From the NCBI GenBank assembly GCA_018714545.1, contig DVNG01000084.1:1-22148 (forward strand): DNA of 22,148 nucleotides, written 5' to 3'. The DNA is from Limousia pullorum (GTDB lineage: Bacteria; Bacillota; Clostridia; Oscillospirales; Acutalibacteraceae). The position numbers and the translations under genes are program-made. The first letter of the stretch is position 1. Each line of letters starts with the position of its first letter. Of this stretch, positions 1-6,165 are shown piece after piece. A model generated the notes under the pieces. The model saw nothing but the letters and a program-made list of their open reading frames with translations. It had not been told where the DNA came from and searched no databases.

Positions 1-47
1 AGTATTTCTTTTTCATAATCCCCTATATGTTCATAACTTCTTGGCAT
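1..47 (-). CDS. IS3-type transposase orfA, N-terminal fragment (runs off left edge)
   Basis: An ATG at 47-45 is preceded by a strong ribosome binding site (AAGGGGG, 7 bases upstream) and opens a frame that stays open to the window edge. The 15 visible residues read MPRSYEHIGDYEKEI. This pattern, M-P-R-x-Y-E-x-I-x-x-Y-E-K-E-I, resembles the start of short helix-turn-helix orfA proteins of IS3-family elements in clostridia, which bind the IS ends and are joined to orfB by programmed frameshifting. Only 15 residues are available, so the call depends on that motif and on the IS-like DNA context. Another small DNA-binding protein with the same opening cannot be excluded. Confidence 0.5.
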   Translation of the reverse strand, partial: MPRSYEHIGDYEKEI

Positions 48-55
48 AAAATATC

Positions 56-93
56 CCCCTTATGGTAGTTTATCTTATTCTACCATAAAGGGG
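56..93 (-). promoter_or_regulatory. Leader hairpin covering the transposase ribosome binding site
   Basis: The arms 56-68 and 80-93 are complementary over 13 pairs with one bulged base, and the loop is 11 bases. On the minus strand the 3' arm contains the GGGG of the transposase Shine-Dalgarno sequence, so a transcript carrying both arms could not easily be translated. Read on the plus strand the same hairpin is followed by CGCTTTTTTC and could work as a terminator. The structure is seen in the sequence; the control role is inferred by analogy with transposase leader hairpins in other insertion sequences. Confidence 0.5.
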
Positions 94-102
94 CGCTTTT
101 TT

Positions 103-2238
103 CTATTGTCCGTTTTTTATGGACTTGTTCAACTCGCTCAGCTTTTTTAGTTCTTCTATGGTCTTTTCACTTTCTTTCAAATTCTGATCACAGCTCAAAT
201 TAAAAAGTCCATTTGCGTATATTGTCCGGACTTCTTGATTCTCCGGGGTTGACTCGCTCAGCTTTTTTAGTTCTTTTATGGTCTTTTTCCTTTTTTGCAG
301 CTCCTGAACATTGCTCAAATTAAAAAGTCCCTTTGCGTATATTGTCTGGACTTCTTGATTCTCCGGATATTTTTTGCTTATCCTTTCTAAATTTTCCAAT
401 ATTCTACCTGTATTCTCCGCTGTTTGATAAGCCGTCATATCTACAAGTAGATAACTATACCACACCGCATTTTCTTCGTCCTTTGGCTCAAATATTTCCA
501 TGCCATCAGCAAATATTGTCTTAAATCTTTCCTGTCTGCAATAGTTTTGAACACAGCGAGATAAAAACAATACAAATAATAATGAACTATTTTCCCAGCA
601 AATATCAGAAAAATTAGATACATATTCATCATCATAATTTTGTCTTTTTTCTCTTAAGAACTCCAGTACAAAAAATTCGCCGAGCAAATCCGGTTCAAAG
701 GGCGACCAAATACCGTCAGTTTCTGTTTTTTCGCAAATACTGCATAAAAACATATTTTTATCGTCAACTTTTTTTAAAAATACATCTATAGCACTTTTAA
801 TCGGCTCACCTATTTTTTTATTTCTCAAATCCCATCCGCCAACGGCTGTGGCATAGGCTATTATTTCCTTTACCGCCTTGAAAAGCTCCACATCACCTTT
901 GCATATGACATTTTTCCAGTGTTCTTCATATCTGTTTATTACATGTTCCACCAGCTTGTTTAAATCCCAGTTTTTTGCCTCTTTGCCGTCAGCTACTGCG
1001 TCGGCGATAAACAGCAAAATCAAAGGTCTTACACCTGTTTTCCTGTGGTCTATTTTATGAGCTTTTTCTATAACTGTATTTATTTCCTCATCCGACAAAG
1101 ATTTCTTTTTTTCTGCAAGGTAGTCTTTTACCATAGGCTTAAAATTTTCATAATTCAAAGGATTTAATTTCATAAATTTATTTTTATCATACACTGTGCT
1201 GTTTACACGACCGTTTTGACTTGAATTGCCGCAAAAATTTCTATACCACATCGGCTCTAAAATCTCACCGCAGTTTTCTGCAAATCCCTCACGTTCAAGA
1301 ATTATAAGTCTTATTTTTTTACCACTGTCTTTATTTCCAAAAGTGTCTATTCTCTTTATGAGAGTCCTCAGCTTTTCCGAAAACTGACCGCCGTAATCGC
1401 AGATAAAAAGTAAATTTTTAGAATATTTAAATTCTGTTTTTTCCAATATACTTTTCAGACTTTCATCTTCCAGCCATATCACTTTCCAATCGCTTCCTCT
1501 TTCAAGCTCTTTGGTCATATGATACATAAGCTTGCTTTTTCCGGAACCTCCGTCGCCTGTAATCGCCATCCACAGCAGTTTCCTTTCATCCTCAAGGAAA
1601 TTATAAATCTCTTTTTGCTCATATTCTCTTCCTTGAAATGTAATTATATCATTGCGAAAATGAAAAGGGCTTGTACTTGGTGTTTTAGGATTGATACTAT
1701 CTATAAGATATTCAAAGGAATTTTTGTCCGTAATATTTTTAACAGCTTCTTTTATCTCCTCTGTACTTTTATCAATACGCTTTTCAATATTTTCGCTGAC
1801 CTCTGACAATAAAGCTCGCAATGATTCCGGATTTTCACCGATAAAAAAGCTTTTAATAATATCTATTGCTATTTTAACATAAAGCTTTACAATTCTTTTT
1901 TCGTTTTCTGTTTCAGCACCGGAAATATTTATACACAAATCTAAAAATATTTCTTTATCTTTCTCCTTTTTATTTGAGTCAATTTCTAACAGTGTTTCTT
2001 TTATTTGTGTCAAAAGATTTTTTTTAACATATTCATTTAAAGCAGGGAAATCTATTTCTTCAATACTCAATGAATTTTCAATTTTTTCATTAAAAAATCT
2101 TTGTGAACTTTCTTTAAATCTTTTTTCAAGTGATTTTTCTTCTTTCTTTTTGTTTATAAAATCTTTAATCTTTCCCTCTTGTTCTGAAACAAAATTTTCC
2201 ACCAAAGCTGTTATTTTATCGGTTAGAAATTCTATCAT
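103..2238 (-). CDS. STAND-like P-loop NTPase with C-terminal 40-residue repeats, probably truncated by an IS
   Basis: A 711-residue cytoplasmic protein of no recognised named family. Residues 1-170 are charged and helical, partly coiled-coil-like. A linker reaches a GRE motif at 203-205, of the kind preceding STAND/NACHT-like ATPase modules. Walker A is GDGGSGKS (228-235), a Walker B-like strand is LLFICDYG (276-283), and LIILERE (311-317) is sensor-like. Residues about 590-711 form TPR-like repeats of 40 residues. P-loop plus helical repeats is the layout of many bacterial immune sensors, but no toxic effector domain is visible, so function is open. The start ATG at 2238 has a good GGGAGGG site. 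The gene is far more AT-rich than its neighbours (13 of 60 bases GC at 1921-1980, 28 of 60 at 3421-3480), suggesting transfer. The last residues (NKSIKNGQ) and the TAG stop appear to come from the IS end, so the native protein probably had more repeats. It has its own promoter and is not in an operon with the transporter. Confidence 0.75.
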   Translation of the reverse strand: MIEFLTDKITALVENFVSEQEGKIKDFINKKKEEKSLEKRFKESSQRFFNEKIENSLSIEEIDFPALNEYVKKNLLTQIKETLLEIDSNKKEKDKEIFLDLCINISGAETENEKRIVKLYVKIAIDIIKSFFIGENPESLRALLSEVSENIEKRIDKSTEEIKEAVKNITDKNSFEYLIDSINPKTPSTSPFHFRNDIITFQGREYEQKEIYNFLEDERKLLWMAITGDGGSGKSKLMYHMTKELERGSDWKVIWLEDESLKSILEKTEFKYSKNLLFICDYGGQFSEKLRTLIKRIDTFGNKDSGKKIRLIILEREGFAENCGEILEPMWYRNFCGNSSQNGRVNSTVYDKNKFMKLNPLNYENFKPMVKDYLAEKKKSLSDEEINTVIEKAHKIDHRKTGVRPLILLFIADAVADGKEAKNWDLNKLVEHVINRYEEHWKNVICKGDVELFKAVKEIIAYATAVGGWDLRNKKIGEPIKSAIDVFLKKVDDKNMFLCSICEKTETDGIWSPFEPDLLGEFFVLEFLREKRQNYDDEYVSNFSDICWENSSLLFVLFLSRCVQNYCRQERFKTIFADGMEIFEPKDEENAVWYSYLLVDMTAYQTAENTGRILENLERISKKYPENQEVQTIYAKGLFNLSNVQELQKRKKTIKELKKLSESTPENQEVRTIYANGLFNLSCDQNLKESEKTIEELKKLSELNKSIKNGQ
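132..371 (-). repeat. Two 120-bp tandem repeats coding for 40-residue helical repeats
   Basis: The units 131-250 and 251-370 align without gaps at a period of exactly 120 bp and match at about 103 of 120 positions by my count. They encode repeats containing KKLSES-PENQEVRTIYA-GLFNLS. A third, more diverged copy lies to the right (about 371-490), recognisable by its KYPENQEVQTIYAKGLFNLS stretch at the junction. The high DNA identity implies recent duplication and potential for copy-number change. The left unit ends where IS-like sequence begins. Confidence 0.85.
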
Positions 2239-2293
2239 AAATTTCCCTCCCTTTTACATTCTTCGTCAACATACTTTAAAAATTTACAGATAT

Positions 2294-2322
2294 ATTGTAC
2301 CTCATGACTTTTACAAAGTCAA
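2294..2322 (-). promoter_or_regulatory. Sigma-A-type promoter of the NTPase gene with overlapping palindromic operator
   Basis: On the minus strand TTGACT (2322-2317) is followed after 17 bases by TACAAT (2299-2294), a near-consensus vegetative promoter about 55 bp upstream of the NTPase start. The perfect 17-bp palindrome TGACTTTTACAAAGTCA (2305-2321, 7-bp arms around TAC) overlaps the -35 box and fills most of the spacer. That is a classical position for a repressor operator. The cognate regulator is not evident in the window. Confidence 0.7.
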
Positions 2323-2344
2323 CAAACCTATTACATATACAAAA

Positions 2345-2378
2345 ATCCAAAAGCGGTTAAAAAGTATCGCTTTTGGAT
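2345..2378 (-). terminator. Terminator of the metal ABC transporter operon
   Basis: Perfect 11-bp arms ATCCAAAAGCG (2345-2355) and CGCTTTTGGAT (2368-2378) flank a 12-base loop. On the minus strand the stem is followed by TTTTTGTATAT. The stop codon of the last permease gene (2359-2357) lies inside the loop, so the end of the gene is part of the terminator. T-runs on both sides could make it bidirectional. Confidence 0.85.
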
Positions 2379-3229
2379 TTTTTATTTATAGTGATTTTCA
2401 GGTTAGTTATTATCAGAATTATTATAAAAATTACCCCGGTCATAACCGCCATTGTGCCGGAGATGGAGACGTCTAAGGCTGACGCAAGCTTATAGCCCCA
2501 TGCGGCGGCGATTCCACCGATTGCACAGCTTAAAGCCAAAACCACAGACAGGCGTTTTGTCAGAAGCAAAGCGGCGGCGGGGGGAGCTATCATAAACGCC
2601 ACCACAAGCACCGAGCCTACCCACTGAAAAGCTACAACCGCTGTTATTGAAGCGCAGGTCATCAAGGCGTAGTGCAAAATCTCCGGATGAAATCCACCTG
2701 TTTTGGCTGCAATTTCATCGAAAGAAGCAAATTTCAGTTCCTTATAAAACACAAGAACAAAAATCAGGTTTAGGGCAAACAAGAGCATTGAAAAATACAC
2801 GCTTTTCGCCCCTATATCCTTTCCCAAAACCATAAGCCTATCAAAGGGCGCAAAGGCAAGCTCTCCCAGCAAAACCGAGTCCGTATCCAGGTGAACCGAG
2901 TCGGCGCAGAGTGTTATCAGTATAACTCCCACGGAAAACAGCAGAGGAAACACCAAACCGTTAGAAGCGTCGCTGTCCACAAGTCCCGTATTGTTCAGAG
3001 TTTCTGTAAACCACACGGTCAGCACTCCCACAATTCCCGCACCGATTATCAATATGGGCGAGTTTAGGTCACCTGTCAATAAAAATCCCAAAACTATTCC
3101 CAAAAGAACCGTATGGGTTATTGCGTCTGAGGTCATGGACATATTGCGCACCACAAGAAACGACCCGGGCAAAGCGCAGGCGGCTGACATAAAAACCGCT
3201 GTTAAGAGTATTTCAATCTGGGGATTCAA
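2357..3229 (-). CDS. Metal (Mn/Zn-type) ABC transporter permease, second subunit (TroD/MntD/ZnuB-like)
   Basis: A 290-residue integral membrane protein of the ABC-3 permease family (TroC/TroD, ZnuB, MntB). It has about eight hydrophobic segments and the N-terminal family signature RNMSMTSDAITHTVLLGI (about residues 28-45), where the permease contacts the ATPase and the translocation path. Later, VGSVLVVAFMIAPPAAALLLTK is the conserved block of this family. It should pair with the upstream permease to form a heterodimeric channel in the cytoplasmic membrane. The start ATG at 3229 overlaps the previous gene by 17 bp, implying translational coupling. It is the last gene of the four-gene operon, and a terminator overlaps its stop. 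Manganese, zinc or iron cannot be distinguished from this subunit alone. Confidence 0.9.
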   Translation of the reverse strand: MNPQIEILLTAVFMSAACALPGSFLVVRNMSMTSDAITHTVLLGIVLGFLLTGDLNSPILIIGAGIVGVLTVWFTETLNNTGLVDSDASNGLVFPLLFSVGVILITLCADSVHLDTDSVLLGELAFAPFDRLMVLGKDIGAKSVYFSMLLFALNLIFVLVFYKELKFASFDEIAAKTGGFHPEILHYALMTCASITAVVAFQWVGSVLVVAFMIAPPAAALLLTKRLSVVLALSCAIGGIAAAWGYKLASALDVSISGTMAVMTGVIFIIILIITNLKITINKKSKSDTF

Positions 3230-4133
3230 AGCTTTTCACCCTTTCAATAAGCTTTTTCCTGTTTTGTTTTCGCTTGATAAGCTTCCAAAGCACTCCTCTT
3301 TTTGGAGCTAACAATATTGAAAAAACCGCCATAACTCCAAGACACACAACTATTACCGGCCCTGTGGGAACCGACTCAAAGGAAGAGCTTACGGCAGTTC
3401 CCAAAACTCCCCCAAAGGCTCCTATAACTGCTGAAAGCAATGTCATTGTTTCAAGACGGCTGACCCATTGTCTTGCAGCCGCTGCCGGAGCCACCAGCAT
3501 GGCGCTCATTAAAATTACGCCTACCGTTTTTATTCCAACCACGGAAGCCAAGGTGACGAAAAATGACAGGACAAAATCAACCATCCACACTTTAATTCCC
3601 ACCACCTGAGAAAACACCTTATCAAAGGTAACAAGCTTAAAGGGTTTCCAAAACAGCGCAACAGTCACAAGCACAACCGCCGTGGAAATTAAAATTATAA
3701 AAACATCCTTTGAAGTCATTGCCGACGCCTGACCATAGATAAATGTTTTAAGTCCCGCCTGGGAGGAGTTGGGAAGCTTTTGGGCAAATGTCAAAAACAC
3801 AAGCCCCAAGCCGAACATTACGGAAAGCGTCATTGCAAGGGCACAGTCAAATTTTATTTTTGAAAACCTTGTAATCAATGTTATTAAGCACAGGGAAATC
3901 ACTCCCCCTGCCAAAGCTCCCAAAAGTAAAATTTCTTCATCCTTGCACAATGTTATGAGAAAAGCTGCGCAGATTCCCGGCAGTGCTCCGTGGGAAATTC
4001 CGTCGCCCAAAAGGCTCTGTTTTCTCAAAACCGCAAAGCTTCCCAGAACTCCGCATAGTATTCCCAAAAGTGCAGAACCCAAAGAAACCACACAAAAGGT
4101 ATAATCCTGAAAGAGCAAAAACAAATCAGTCAT
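3213..4133 (-). CDS. Metal (Mn/Zn-type) ABC transporter permease, first subunit (TroC/MntB-like)
   Basis: A 306-residue membrane permease of the ABC-3 family, homologous to the protein encoded just downstream. It has about eight membrane segments, the signature RKQSLLGDGISHGALPGI (about residues 37-54), and the conserved block GVILMSAMLVAPAAAARQW in the second half. The C-terminus is basic and cytoplasmic (KLIKRKQNRKKLIERVK). The start ATG at 4133 overlaps the ATPase gene by 8 bp. Two different permeases in one operon is the arrangement of Treponema tro and related Mn/Zn importers; Bacillus and enterobacterial znu systems usually have one. That supports a TroABCD-type system, but substrate identity stays inferred. 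Confidence 0.9.
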   Translation of the reverse strand: MTDLFLLFQDYTFCVVSLGSALLGILCGVLGSFAVLRKQSLLGDGISHGALPGICAAFLITLCKDEEILLLGALAGGVISLCLITLITRFSKIKFDCALAMTLSVMFGLGLVFLTFAQKLPNSSQAGLKTFIYGQASAMTSKDVFIILISTAVVLVTVALFWKPFKLVTFDKVFSQVVGIKVWMVDFVLSFFVTLASVVGIKTVGVILMSAMLVAPAAAARQWVSRLETMTLLSAVIGAFGGVLGTAVSSSFESVPTGPVIVVCLGVMAVFSILLAPKRGVLWKLIKRKQNRKKLIERVKSFESPD

Positions 4134-4866
4134 AGCTTGTTTTCATCTCCGGAAAAATATCTGTTTTAAAGGTCCTTGACACTGTTTTTTCATTGAAACA
4201 GCTTTCAGTATCTCCCCAGCACACAAGGGTTTTATTTATCATTATCACCGAGTCGAAATACTTTTTTACAGTATTCAAGTCGTGGTGAACCACAACCACC
4301 GTTCCGCCCTGTTCTCTGATTTCTCTTAGCATTTCTACAATGACCTTTTCTGTGGCGGCGTCCACTCCCTTAAATGGTTCATCCAAGAAATACAGCTTTG
4401 CCTGCTGAGCCAAGGCTCGGGCGAGAAATACCCTTTGTTCCTGTCCTCCCGACAACGTCCCAATCTGTCTGTGGACATATTTTTCCATTCCAACTTTTTT
4501 AAGCATTTCAAAGGCTATTTCCCTGTCTTTTTTCTTAGGCCTTTTAAACCATCCCAAGTGAGGATATCTGCCCATCAACGCCACATCGAAAACCGTGACA
4601 GGAAAATCTCTGTCGGTGCTTCCGGTCTGGGGAACATATGCAATTTTTGTTTTTCTCTCCTTGTCCTCAAAACCAAAGGTCACTTCGCCGGAAAGAGGCT
4701 TTAACAGACCCATAATAGCTTTTAAAAATGTAGTTTTTCCCGCACCGTTTGGCCCGATTATTGCGGTAAGGCTTCCCTTTTTTATTTCTCCGGTTATATT
4801 CTCCAAAACCGGCTTGCCGTCATAGGCGACGGTGAGATTTTTCACACTTAGTACCGGATTTTCCAT
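4126..4866 (-). CDS. Metal (Mn/Zn-type) ABC transporter ATP-binding protein (TroB/MntA-like)
   Basis: A 246-residue cytoplasmic ATPase that powers the importer. All ABC motifs are intact: Walker A GPNGAGKT (38-45), Q-loop VPQ (Q80), signature LSGGQEQR (from 138), Walker B LYFLDEP (158-164) and the switch histidine in VVHHD (194-196). The segment ALMGRYPHLGWFKRPKKKDR between Q-loop and signature is typical of the manganese/iron/zinc chelate branch (family 3 with TroB, SitB, MntA). The gene shares one base with the preceding binding-protein gene (TGATG) and overlaps the next by 8 bp, so the operon is tightly coupled. Length is normal for the family. Confidence 0.93.
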   Translation of the reverse strand: MENPVLSVKNLTVAYDGKPVLENITGEIKKGSLTAIIGPNGAGKTTFLKAIMGLLKPLSGEVTFGFEDKERKTKIAYVPQTGSTDRDFPVTVFDVALMGRYPHLGWFKRPKKKDREIAFEMLKKVGMEKYVHRQIGTLSGGQEQRVFLARALAQQAKLYFLDEPFKGVDAATEKVIVEMLREIREQGGTVVVVHHDLNTVKKYFDSVIMINKTLVCWGDTESCFNEKTVSRTFKTDIFPEMKTSYD

Positions 4867-5822
4867 CAGCTCAACTCCCTGACTATGGTGTCAACATTGC
4901 TTTTTACTGCCTTTATATAGGTTTCTCCGCCGTTTTCCTCATCGCCTAAGGAATCAGAGTAAAGCTGTCCCCCTATTTTTGTTTCAAATCCTTTATTTTT
5001 CACCGCTTCGCACAAGGCGTTTATCGTGGCCTTTGGCAGAGAATTTTCCGCAAACACCGCTTTTATTTTATTGTCTGAAATAAACTTTGCCATAAGGCTT
5101 ATATCCTTAGTTCCGGTTTGGGCGTCGGTGCTTATACCTTGCAAGCCCTCAACCTGAAATCCATATGCTTTTCCAAAATATCCAAAAGCATCATGGGCTG
5201 TTACAAGTATTCTTTTTTCCTGCGGCAATTCTTTTAATTTATCCTCTATATAAATTTCCAAGTCATTAAGCTCACCCAGATAATTTCTGAGATTTTCCTC
5301 ATAATATATACTGTTTTTTGGGTCGGCATCGCAAAGGCTTTTGCTTACATGCTCTGCGGCTTCCTTCCATATTGAAACGTCAAACCATATATGTGGGTCG
5401 TAAACTCCCGATGATGTTTCTATGAGGTGTGAGGTTTCCACTCCGTCGGAAGCGCAGATAACCGTTTTCCCCATGGAGTTCAGATTTTCGAAAATATCCC
5501 CCATTTTGCCCTCAAGATGCAGACCGTTGTATATGACCACGTCGCTGTTTTCCATTGTGAAAACGTCGCCTGCTCCTGCCTGATAAAGATGAGGGTCAAC
5601 TCCGCTTCCCATAAGTCCCGTAACCTCTGCCCTGTCCCCTGCAATATTTTTCACCATGTCACAGAGCATGGTGGTTGTTGTGACTATCTTTATTTTATCG
5701 GTTTCTTCCCTTTCCTCTCCTGTGCCGAAAACCCCATAGCCAAAAGAAAACAGGAAAACAGCAAAAACCACAATCAATGTGGGAATTTCTTTTTTAAAAA
5801 TTTTTGAATATTTTTCCTCCAA
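4866..5822 (-). CDS. Metal ABC transporter substrate-binding protein (TroA/ZnuA family)
   Basis: A 318-residue extracellular metal-binding protein of the cluster A-I family. The four expected ligands are recognisable: H78 in GVDPH, H144 in DPHIWFD, H210 in VTAHDAFGYFG, and D290 in LYSDSLG. The histidine-rich loop of zinc-specific ZnuA is absent, which leans towards manganese or a mixed Mn/Zn/Fe role. The N-terminus has a lysine-rich start and a hydrophobic segment (about 14-30), but no cysteine before residue 54. It therefore lacks the lipobox normal for Gram-positive binding proteins and may be anchored by an uncleaved signal segment. The start is TTG at 5822. An in-frame TAA lies six codons upstream with no other start between, and AAGGGGCG sits about 9 bases before the TTG. 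It is the first gene of the operon. Confidence 0.88.
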   Translation of the reverse strand: MEEKYSKIFKKEIPTLIVVFAVFLFSFGYGVFGTGEEREETDKIKIVTTTTMLCDMVKNIAGDRAEVTGLMGSGVDPHLYQAGAGDVFTMENSDVVIYNGLHLEGKMGDIFENLNSMGKTVICASDGVETSHLIETSSGVYDPHIWFDVSIWKEAAEHVSKSLCDADPKNSIYYEENLRNYLGELNDLEIYIEDKLKELPQEKRILVTAHDAFGYFGKAYGFQVEGLQGISTDAQTGTKDISLMAKFISDNKIKAVFAENSLPKATINALCEAVKNKGFETKIGGQLYSDSLGDEENGGETYIKAVKSNVDTIVRELS

Positions 5823-5883
5823 AGCTTTTCGCCCCTTTTAATTCTCTATGTCAATATATGACGGAGGGTTAAAAGGTGTTAAT

Positions 5884-5908
5884 ACTTTTATAGTCTAATA
5901 GTAAAAGT
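5884..5908. promoter_or_regulatory. Dyad upstream of the metal transporter operon, possible metalloregulator site
   Basis: Perfect 7-bp arms ACTTTTA (5884-5890) and TAAAAGT (5902-5908) are separated by 11 bases, about 60-85 bp upstream of the TTG start of the binding-protein gene. On the minus strand, TTAACA about 17 bases before ATATAT lies between the dyad and the gene, a weak promoter candidate. It does not clearly match an MntR, Zur or Fur consensus that I can recall, so the regulatory role is inferred only from position. Confidence 0.3.
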
Positions 5909-5923
5909 GGATTGTATATTTAC

Positions 5924-5940
5924 CCCCTATGTAATAGGTT
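5924..5940. promoter_or_regulatory. Second small palindrome upstream of the metal transporter operon
   Basis: CCTAT-GTA-ATAGG (5926-5938) is a perfect palindrome with 5-bp arms, lying just left of the operon-proximal dyad. With arms this short, chance occurrence is possible. It is recorded because the 5823-5960 segment must hold the operon's promoter and any metal-responsive control. Confidence 0.2.
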
Positions 5941-5960
5941 AATTTTTATTTAAAAAAATA

Positions 5961-5992
5961 GGCTCTATCAGAAACTTAATTGTGACAGAGCC
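5961..5992 (-). terminator. Distal rho-independent terminator (repeat copy A)
   Basis: GGCTCT (5961-5966) pairs with AGAGCC (5987-5992), and the stem extends inward through a wobble and several further pairs. On the minus strand it is followed by TATTTTTTT. It is the second of two tandem terminators behind the cyclophilin-HAD transcription unit and would insulate the metal transporter operon from read-through. Confidence 0.7.
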
Positions 5993-6077
5993 ATTGTTAT
6001 TTCTAAAACTAACGTCTCACCCGGCGTGTAACTACGTCTATTTCTTAATCAAACCTCTGCACACCGGAAATAAAAAA

Positions 6078-6107
6078 CTCTGCCACAAACTTAATTGTGA
6101 CAGAGCC
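6078..6107 (-). terminator. Proximal rho-independent terminator of the cyclophilin-HAD unit (repeat copy B)
   Basis: On the minus strand CTCTGTCACAA pairs with TTGTGGCAGAG (11 pairs, one G-U) around a 7-base loop, immediately followed by TTTTTTATTT. This is a strong intrinsic terminator about 60 bp after the HAD stop codon. Confidence 0.85.
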
Positions 6108-6165
6108 ATTATCATTTCTAAAACTAAGGTTTTGCCCGGCGTGTGATGACGTTTATTTCTTGCAG

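Larger units (their letters stand above)
1..131 (-). mobile_element. Left-edge fragment of an IS3-like insertion sequence
   Basis: Only one end of the element lies in the window. Seen directly: on the minus strand the 40-residue repeat coding sequence of the neighbouring NTPase gene matches its own tandem copy through position 132 and diverges abruptly at 131. The new sequence begins TG, as IS3-family ends do, and carries a small dyad (GTCC at 125-122, GGAC at 112-109). It leads into a leader hairpin and then a start codon whose product looks like an IS3-type orfA. The family assignment rests on general resemblance, and the exact boundary at 131 is inferred from the repeat divergence. The other end, the target duplication and orfB lie outside the window. 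Confidence 0.6.

Noticed and set aside
131..370. CRISPR-like or non-coding satellite repeat
   Set aside because: The 120-bp units are in frame, code for conserved helical repeats and have no repeat-spacer organisation.
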